Shown one piece after another: positions 56,354-64,000 of a stretch of DNA of 64,000 nucleotides (positions are counted from its first letter, which is position 1; each line of letters opens with the position of its first letter). Origin of the DNA: Haliclona indistincta (Eukaryota > Porifera > Demospongiae > Haplosclerida > Chalinidae); assembly GCA_964017065.1 (NCBI GenBank), contig OZ024784.1, positions 15,419,152 through 15,483,151 on the forward strand. Direction: 5' to 3'. The position numbers and the translations under genes are program-made. The notes beneath the pieces were generated by a model. It had not been told where the DNA came from, did no database searches, and saw only the letters and a list, made by a program, of their open reading frames with translations.

Positions 56354-59300
56354 CTTGAGCATCATCAATCTGTGCCCATACTGCAGTACACTATACCACT
56401 AGTGTTGGAGAAACTGTCTTCAAGTCTTTCATCAGCAAAGCTGGAGTCACTACTGACATTAGTAAGCATTGTTAGTGCTTCATTATGGTTCATGTGAGAC
56501 GTCTATTGCAGTCCGCTGGTCTAACTCAGTTCGGTGTTGGTGGTGTTAAACCATTTTTGGAGCAATTATGGGATGCTTTGAGACAGGAGGTGTGGTCTGA
56601 GTATCGCTGTTCACTATTTACATTGTGCATTTTGCAGGTATTTGAACCAGTCAATAAGGACATTGATGTAAGGGAGAACACACACTTTTGTTCACAAGAA
56701 TCATGTTCCCTCTAGATGGCAGCTTGTGAAGCAGTGACTGCACTCACACGTGCTCTAGTAACACCAGCTCAACGCTATGGTGAACAAAACTATCTGGATA
56801 AGTTTATTAACTTGGCTCTGAAAGGTGTGTTCCCATAGTTAACTAACCGTTAATTGTGTACTGATTTAGATTGTCTACGCTATTTCAATGACTCTGGTGT
56901 ATTGATGCAGTCTTCATCACGTGTACTGCTAGCAGTGTGTAGAGGCTCGTATACTGCCTGTAGCACCATACTGGATCACTGCATGCCAGTAATAGTTCAG
57001 TGTATGACAACACGTGATGATCAAAACAAGGTGTGCGGTGTACTGCCGTTTGTAAGCGATCTAGTTAATTTGGCTAACTCTTTTGAAAGTAAGTTGTGTA
57101 AATTCTATTACTTTACTTTTGTATTGATGATCACCAGATGCTCCTGCACTGGAACACACACACTCTCTGCTGACGTACTTGCTGTCAGTGGTGAAGGGAG
57201 TGTGTGATGTGAAGGTGATGGTGACGTTAGTGAGGGTGGTAGGTGCTTTAGTTAGATCCATGAATCAACAAGAGGTTGGTTGGGAGGATGTGGAGAGAGT
57301 GAGTGTGGTGAGCCTTTGATGCAGGCTAAAGATTGTGCTGATTGGATACTGAGACTAGGAGAAGAATTTAAAGATAGTCAGTTGAGGTTAACATCATTGA
57401 TATAAACCTGTAGATATTATTATAGTGTATTTTACTACCAGTAAGGAGTGTGACACAGTGTGGAGTGCTCTCGGTCAGTACCAACAACATGTGATAGTAG
57501 AGTGTGTTATACCAGTCATTAGGAGTAGGCTATGCAATGTCACTGGTGAGTGAGTTACTAGTGCTCTCGTCTATGATCTTATTATCTATTCTATCAGAGT
57601 ATACCAAGGCTACTGTTAGAATAGTTACTATTTCTGGTATTATATCGAGCAACAGAGAGATTGCTGCTATAACTTTCCCAATGTTACTCAATGTGCTGTG
57701 CAAGATAGATGAAGGTTTGGTAAATTGAGAATGGTTTGCATGTTATATTGCACATACACACACAGGAGTATGCTGTTCTGATAGTGTGGAGTTGGCAGTT
57801 GCTGTGTGTATGGCTATACAGTGTATGCTGAAAGGTGAGTAACAGTATTATAGTGCTGATTGTGATAGTGTTTGTGTCTCAATAGCGGTGTCTGCTTCCG
57901 AACCTGAGTTCTGCTGTCAGTGTCTCACGGAGCTTCTGGCAGTGTGTATCCAATCAGTTGTACATGGTAATTTAAACATTAATTCAAGTTTTATCAATTT
58001 TTCCACTGTATAGGTACACTCAGTAAATCTCATGCTGTTACTGATGAGAAGGTCATCAAATCTATTTCTGAATGCTTTGTAACACACTCGCTAACTAATG
58101 ATATCAGGTAAGGGCACTGTACATAGTATGAATGATCTAAATATCAATGATCGTCTTGTAGGCTATCACATTTGTTGGTGACACAGCTTGTTGAAGTGTT
58201 TTCAAGAGGAGATTTCTCTAATTTCAAAATCACTCTGTCTCAAAAATTTGAACCACTGAATGTTTGTTTGCAATAACATTGATTTTGTACTTCCACTCAC
58301 TCTCTACAGCCATCCAGTCCATGGCAACACACTCAGTTGATAGCAATACTCACTGCAGCTATTGATTCTATCAAACCAAAGGTAAAATATATTGTGGGTA
58401 GTACTTCATCTTGTTCTGTCTTGTTCATCTCTAGGTAGTCGAAGGTCTTGCAGAGGAGTTACTACCACAGCTGTTGTTGCTGTGTTCCGAACATACCCAC
58501 GAACAATCTTGTGTGCATGCTGCAAAATGCTATGCAACTATCATCAATAAATTACCTGAAGGTATGGGTGACTATACTGGTGCAGACTGTATAATCAAAT
58601 TGTGCCTATGCTAGGTTCTGGACTTGATGATATGCTGAATACAGCAGTGGATGTTGTGCACTGTTGGTTTGGAAGTGAGGAAGATACCAGACTAAGAGCA
58701 CTAACATGGTGGATATGGGTGAGGGAGTCTGTGCATCGTGATGTGTTTTATTTCTTCATTTCGCTAGGTTACAAAGGCACTTGTTCTGCGATCTCATCCC
58801 AAAAGAACAGAGTTTGTGTCACTGGTATATCACTCCTATTCACACACTCTAGAAAATCCTCTGTTTCTCTCTGCAGCTATTATCTCTGTTTAGTGACAGT
58901 ACTCTGAGTCCACTAGCATCAGACGGCTTCAAGATCATTCTGGATTGCAGTGATGTTATAAGCAGTCCTGCTCACTCTAACATTAAGGTTAGACATTTTG
59001 AAGTCTTTACTACATATTATTTGTCATCTTCTGATTATAATGTAGTTATTATACAAGCAACAGTTCTTCATCACTACTGCTCCGGAGTTAGTGAAATTGT
59101 TTCACTCAAACCGATCATCAGGTACCGTCTAATAAATTTCAATTGTTATTATTAACCCCTTTACATCCATTGTAGTTATAAGAAAACACTGCCTCCGTTC
59201 ACTCTCTCATATGATGCACTATGTGCCCCGACAAGTTGTGCTGTCAGACCTACCAACAGTTAGTGAGTGATACATTATGGGCGACAATATCAATTCTCAA

Positions 59301-59819
59301 CAGATACTCCCATTGCTGATGGAGTCATTGCAAACTGATGGAAGAGAGGATGACAATGAGCTACAAGTGTCTACACTGGATTCACTATGCACTATAATGC
59401 ATGATACACCAGCTGTGATGGGTCCTCATGTGCCAGCACTTGTACCAAGATTGCTGGAGCTAGCACAGGCATCACCTCACATGGTCAGCAGTAATGACTC
59501 TTTACTTGTGATAATCAATACTCACTATTGTAGCTGGTGAGAATAGCAGCCATGAAGTGTATCGGTGGACTGACAATATTACCACATCATATGGTTAGTA
59601 GGGACTTTGTACACTTTTGCTAGTTTTACATAGTCTTATTTCTATAGATATTTCCCTATTCAACGGCAGTTATTCATGGGCTGAAGGTATGTCTGGACGA
59701 CAGAAAGAGGTTGGTTCGTAAACACGCTGTCAGCAGTAGATCACAATGGTGAGGGACCAATGAATCTCACTATTTTAATTCTTACAATCTCTAGGTGTCT
59801 TCTTGGAGCAAGTCAATGA
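55091..59819 (+). CDS. MMS19: MMS19 cytosolic iron-sulfur assembly targeting factor
   Basis: HEAT-repeat protein that, with CIAO1 and CIAO2B, delivers Fe-S clusters to nuclear DNA enzymes. The ATG at 55091 gives MDTSPGPRVDQVSSLCFEFV, then HLVTVVEALG and EHLTSTDIDVRGQATLLLCE. The MMS19-N block LLGYVQAVDGEKDPRCLML corresponds to human FGFIQVMDGEKDPRNLLVA. DLFEVVSCYYPIDFTPSPND is nearly invariant (human ELFEVTSCYFPIDFTPPPND). The C-terminal block KVCLDDRKRLVRKHAVSSRS resembles human KPLDDKKRLVRKEAVSARG. The stop is at 59817-59819. There are many small exons, and a GT microsatellite (56285-56349) follows one 5' splice site. It is convergent with the PRDM9-like gene. Confidence 0.93.
56285..56349. 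repeat. (GT)n microsatellite in MMS19 intron
   Basis: About 65 bp of GT starting some 13 nt after the donor GTGAGT at about 56271. Confidence 0.95.
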
Positions 59820-59913
59820 CTAATATAATTTTACTGTTTTGTCAAAAAATAATATTTCTTCTGTGTAGGGATGTAAATACTAGTTCATAGTTACAAAGAG
59901 TTATAATGCTGAT

Positions 59914-60757
59914 GTCAGTGACACTTATGTCTTTTCAGTGAATTGCTATAACTGAAGCTCTTTCCACAGTAGTCACACTGGTAGGGCTTGTCTCCAGTGT
60001 GAGTGCAGATATGTTCCTGGAGGCTACCATTCTGACTGAAGCTCTTTCCACAGTAGTCACACTGGTAGGGCTTGTCTCCAGTGTGAGTGTGGATATGTGC
60101 CTGGAGGCTACCATTCTGACTGAAGCTCTTTCCACAGTAGTCACACTGGTAGGGCTTGTCTCCAGTGTGAGTGTGGATATGTGCCTGGAGGCTACCATTC
60201 TGACTGAAGCTCTTTCCACAGTAGTCACACTGGTAGGGCTTGTCTCCAGTGTGAGTGCGGATATGTGTCTGGAGGCTACCATTCCGACTAAAGCTCTTTC
60301 CACAGTAGTCACACTGGTAGGGCTTGTCTCCAGTGTGAGTGCGGATATGTCTCTGGAGGTGACCATTGTAACTGAAGCTCTTTCCACAGTAGTCACACTG
60401 GTAGGGCTTGTCTCCAGTGTGAGTGCGGATATGTGCCTGGAGGGTACCATTTTCACTGAAGCTCTTTCCACAGTAGTCACACTGGTAGGGCTTGTCTCCA
60501 GTGTGAGTGTGGATATGTTTCTGGAGGTCACCATTCTGACTGAAGCTCTTTCCACAGTAGTCACACTGGTAGGGCTTGTCTCCAGTGTGAATGCGGATAT
60601 GTGTCTGGAGGCTACCATTCTGACTGAAGCTCTTTCCACAGTAGTCACACTGGTAGGGCTTGTCTCCAGTGTGAGTGCGGATATGTCTCTGGAGGCTACC
60701 ATTCCGACTGAAGCTCTTTCCACAGTAGTCACACTGGTAGGGCTTGTCTCCAGTGAT
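59914..60757 (-). repeat. 84-bp zinc-finger minisatellite, ten units
   Basis: Ten units of 84 bp (28 codons: [19 protein letters not shown] plus TGDKP linkers) in the last exon. Units differ almost only at the codons for helix positions -1, 3 and 6. Two neighbours, units 7 and 8, are the same at the protein level and appear identical in DNA. Confidence 0.95.
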
Positions 60758-62760
60758 GCACAAGTTTCTTCTCAAACCAGTAGATGTGTGTGTACCACTG
60801 TTAGATGGCGTCCTCTTTCCTTGCTGCTCGTGTCTTCGAATGTGTTCTTGCAAATAGTACAATTCAGTGAATTTCTCAGAGCATTTGTAGCAGTGGAACA
60901 CTTGTGGATTAGCTGCTCGACATGTTGAATTATGCTTGAGATGTATGTCGAATGACTGCTTCTCTACATATCTGTTACCACAGCTCTTGCACACATAATC
61001 TGCTACATCACCTGAAATCAAAGGAAAAATTAATGTTGGTAATAACCAGTAGATTGTGTACCTTGATTGGTGTATATTGCAATATTCAGACCACGTGCAT
61101 ACTCCTCTCCATACCATACTAGTAGTTCTGTTCCTGGGTATATCTGCCTGTAGCTCCAGTAGTATATATCACCATGATGCTGGAATGCTATCAGATTCTG
61201 CTCCTCTTCATTGCGAGCACAGTTGACATATCTCAGCCAGTTGGAGTCCTCACATGCTAAACCATCAATATAGTACGACTGACCATTCTCTAATATCTGC
61301 AATACAGGTCAATACAATCCCATGTACTCATGGTTCCTCACCTCCCACATGTAGCTGGTGTTTGTTGAGGAGTCCACTTTGTTTTTTAGCACTTTCCTTC
61401 CTTTATAAGGCCCGAACCTCACTCCACGAGGCACAATGCTAGTAGCAAACACACCCAGTCCTGCTCCAGGTATTTTAGATGGCTGTATCGTCAGGTCAGC
61501 CGGCACTGGTACACTGGTGTACTGAAGAGATGCCTCATCATGTCCGGAAGCTGGGTCTAGCATCAGCATTGGACCACGTACAGGACAGTCACCTTTATGC
61601 AGCTCACTACAGTCCTCACAAACTGTGGACAGGATAGCTTAGTAGCTATAGTTGAGTTAGCACTTACAGTAGTATTCGTCATCTTCTGAAATATCATCAT
61701 CTTGATAAGACTGTTGTGTTCCAGCTCGTCTAGTAGTGGATTGAAATGATGGCAGTGGACCACTGCAATTGAGAGAATCAGTGTGGACAGTGTATCGAAG
61801 CACAAGACTGTAGCAATCATACATCGATCGTAGATCAAATCCACTGAACTCCTCTTCTTCATCACTGTCTCCAAACAGTTCTGTCCATACTTCGGCAACA
61901 CTCTTACTGGTGTCCACAGCTATGCTGTCACACACACTATCCAGTGTAAACCCATTGAACTCTTCACTATCGTCTTCATTTCCAGCTAAACACTCTGGTA
62001 GTTGTACAGATGATAACAAACGATCCAGTGACAAAGGAGCAGATTGTGAAATATGACTGGTTCTGTTCCTGAGTGGGATCTACAGGAACATTATAAAGTC
62101 TTTTAATCATTATGCTAGTCTGTGTGTAACTCACTTTACGAGACTGAGTATTGACAGGTCTTTGAGGGACAACTTGCGGTTCTAAATAACAGTTTAAATG
62201 ATATTTAAATTTGTCCTTTACTGATACGAACTTACTATTGAAGCTGCGTCCACGAGAAGGCTTTTTCTTGAGCTGAGGACTGGTCTAGATCAGGCACCCA
62301 CTCGTCCTCAGAACTGCTGCACTTCTTTCTTCTTCTCCTTCTTTTCTTAGTAGTTTTGACAACACCTTTTTTAGGCTCTATCAATTTTAGTCCTAGTAGC
62401 AACAAACACATATATAATATTATACAGCAGCTAACAGTGTTAGTCATTTACCAAGACTTTTCATTATCTCTCTATTCTGTTGAATATTCTTCAGTCTAGA
62501 TTTTTCATACAGACTCAGTCCCTCCTCTAGTCAGGCGTGGCCTGCCTAATCGCATACGTAATTATTACGTTTTAAATTAGATTCATAACTGATACTGCAA
62601 TCTGATTGGGTCGCAGCTATAGCTGCGACGGGCACAAGTCGTGTATACTAGTGTCCCCTGACTATATACAGTATGCGATTAGGCAGGCCACGCCTGACTA
62701 TCCCTCCTCATCATCAGACTCACTGCTACTGCAGCTGCTGCTGCTCGAGTAGTCACTCAT
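59914..62760 (-). CDS. PRDM9-like PR/SET domain protein with ten C2H2 fingers
   Basis: Putative histone methyltransferase plus DNA-binding array. The start at 62758-62760 gives [20 protein letters not shown]; a MITE interrupts this exon. Next are [20 protein letters not shown], a basic run RRRRRKK and an acidic middle region. A PRDM9-type zinc knuckle ([15 protein letters not shown]) precedes the PR/SET domain. That domain has [20 protein letters not shown] (PRDM9 PSGIPQAGLGVWNEA), [20 protein letters not shown] and [10 protein letters not shown]; the last two keep PRDM9 catalytic-core motifs. Two degenerate fingers ([39 protein letters not shown]) lead to the array of ten near-identical fingers ending at the stop at 59914-59916. 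No KRAB domain is seen. The SET-to-finger order fits PRDM7/9. Whether it sets recombination hotspots here is unknown. Confidence 0.85.
62528..62700. mobile_element. 173-bp MITE with 9-bp target duplication in PRDM9-like exon 1
   Basis: Perfect terminal inverted repeats of about 30 bp begin TAGTCAGGCGTGGCCTGCCT and end with the reverse complement, CGCCTGACTA. A 9-bp direct repeat TCCCTCCTC flanks it at 62519-62527 and 62701-62709. A 9-bp duplication suggests the Mutator-like superfamily. The centre holds a small palindrome GTCGCAGCTATAGCTGCGAC. There is no transposase. Confidence 0.9.
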
Positions 62761-62959
62761 AGTGTACTGAATAGTTACGAGAAACACTGGACCGAGAGAC
62801 GACGTCGACAGTGTAACAAGTCGAAAGTGCACTGCTACAGCTGCTCCTTCTGATTTTCCCGCCACTTGTTCAAACATAGGCGTGGTTATAATATACGGTA
62901 CAAAATTACGGAAGTTTTGTAATTATACGGATATTCTTTGCAGGGTGTGGCTGAGCAAG
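62761..62959. promoter_or_regulatory. Bidirectional promoter PRDM9-like/coiled-coil gene
   Basis: 199 bp between divergent ATGs. No TATA box or other motif was recognised with confidence. Confidence 0.5.
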
Positions 62960-64000
62960 ATGTCTTCTTCTCACGAAAAAGCTGGTATTATAGGCAGCCC
63001 AGGGCACTCTCCAGGTATCAGTATTGTTTTCGCTGCGGCATGTGTATAATTTGCTTACTGCAGCATTGCAGTATGAAATACAGCTCGCTGAGGCAGTTTC
63101 TCGAAGCGGTCATGGTGTTATAACACCTGAGAGAATCGACCTATGCTTTACTATACTCGGTACCCGCCATTGCACTGCACCACACCATCATCACAATATC
63201 TTATCTTCCACTTCAGATGATCTCACACCAAGATTAGGAGTGTATCAGCAGATAATGAGGATGTTGAAACAAGAACTGTTTAGTGAGCGTAACTTGTGTA
63301 ATCATTGTTTATTTCCTCACTGCAATATTTTTATAAACTTCCACTATTGCACTATTAATTTTCTATACTATTACCTATTTCGCAGAGGCAGTCTACAGTA
63401 GTGAGTACACTGCTAGAGGCAGTAAGTTAGTTCGTCGGAAAACATCCGCCAAGCCCTCGCTGGTACCACACTTTACTGTCGCCAAGCGTTGTATGGAGGA
63501 AAGGTTGGCGGGGAAAAATTGATGATGTGAATTGAATGATTTTCTAGAGATCAACAAGTTAGCAAATTGAAGCAAAGAATCGAGTCACTAACAGAACAGT
63601 TCGTAATTCATACAGCACTTATTGTATCATGAACCATTTTATTTTAGGTTGTATACATGCGAAGCTGAACTGGAAAAAGCATCGTCAACTGTAGAAGCAT
63701 ACAAGTAAATTTTTAACCTATTTCTTCTTAATGGAATTATATATTTTTTCAAAGGCATGATATACGAGAGAGAGATACCAGAATACAAAAGTTATCAGGC
63801 GATATCAGGAGTGTGATAGAGGATCGCGATCACCTGCAGCAACTGGTTTCCCGTGGTCAAATAGTTCAGGATAGACTAGCACAAGAAGCTGAGTACAGAA
63901 TGACAGCTCTGAAGGTGTCAACCCCATCACTCTATGACTCATACCAACTTTCAAAATCATTTCCTTTCTATTGCATCAACTTCCAAACTGTCATGACCTT
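62960..64000 (+). CDS. Coiled-coil protein, 5' part (3' end outside window)
   Basis: The ATG at 62960 gives MSSSHEKAGIIGSPGHSP, then short exons joined by clean GT/AG signals. They read ALQYEIQLAEAVSRSGHG, VITPERIDLCFTILG, DDLTPRLGVYQQIMRMLKQE and KLVRRKTSAKPSLVPHFTVA. From about residue 130 the sequence is a continuous heptad-rich coiled coil (DQQVSKLKQRIESLTEQ, HDIRERDTRIQKLSGDIRS). I do not recognise the family. A remote resemblance of the RLGVYQQIMRMLKQEL helix to TSNAXIP1-type proteins is too weak to name it. The gene continues past base 64000. Confidence 0.7.

Noticed and set aside
60000..60928. Long plus-strand open frame of repeating [20 protein letters not shown] units
   Set aside because: It is the antisense shadow of the zinc-finger minisatellite; the minus strand has the C2H2 pattern.

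Overview
This is nuclear DNA from an animal, most likely a demosponge related to Amphimedon. The gene set is metazoan: T-box, EGR, RIM-BP, a PRDM9-type PR/SET zinc-finger gene, exocyst and Abraxas. Many sequences sit far from bilaterian orthologues. The layout is very compact, with about 22 genes in 64 kb, mostly short introns, and many head-to-head gene pairs 100-350 bp apart. The sponge assignment is inferred from layout and gene style; no species marker was tested. Exon boundaries were read by eye from GT/AG signals and family conservation, so CDS entries give start-to-stop spans that include introns.

Layout. 80-1510 (+): 3' end of an FHIP/FAM160 gene. 1993-3922 (+): T-box factor. 4520-5947 (+): EGR zinc-finger factor, with EGR-like sites in its own upstream DNA. 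6242-8776 (-): BIN3. 8777-10565: no gene seen. 10566-18758 (-): RPP30, RAD17 and SUPV3L1 in a head-to-tail run. 18882-19151 (+): TIMM8. 19316-20888 (-): Abraxas. 21006-25987 (+): EXOC4. 26245-27274 (-): mitochondrial carrier. 27569-28138 (+): FAM136A. 28278-35142 (-): RIM-BP-like protein. 35241-36509 (+): unrecognised two-helix membrane protein. 36738-37502 (+): intronless protein with three UBR-type zinc boxes. 37790-39508 (-): broken tandem copy of casein kinase 1 alpha, followed by the intact gene at 39861-42158 (-). 42463-43325 (+): TMED9-type p24 protein. 43421-44964 (-): FNTA. 45087-51555 (+): VPS10/PKD sorting receptor carrying a tRNA-derived SINE in an intron. 51731-53507 (-): POT/SLC15 transporter with a frame-breaking 28-bp duplication. 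53867-54747 (-): SLBP. 55091-59819 (+): MMS19. 59914-62760 (-): PRDM9-like gene with a ten-finger minisatellite array and a MITE inside its first exon. 62960-64000 (+): 5' part of a coiled-coil gene.

There is no operon logic here. Functions recur by neighbourhood: genome maintenance and RNA (RPP30, RAD17, Abraxas, SLBP, MMS19, PRDM9-like), mitochondrion (SUPV3L1, TIMM8, carrier, FAM136A) and membrane traffic (FHIP, EXOC4, TMED9, VPS10 receptor). Several divergent pairs must share one short promoter. The most notable observations are the MITE that may have become an in-frame intron in the PRDM9-like gene, that gene's PRDM9-style finger array, and the triple-UBR-box protein.
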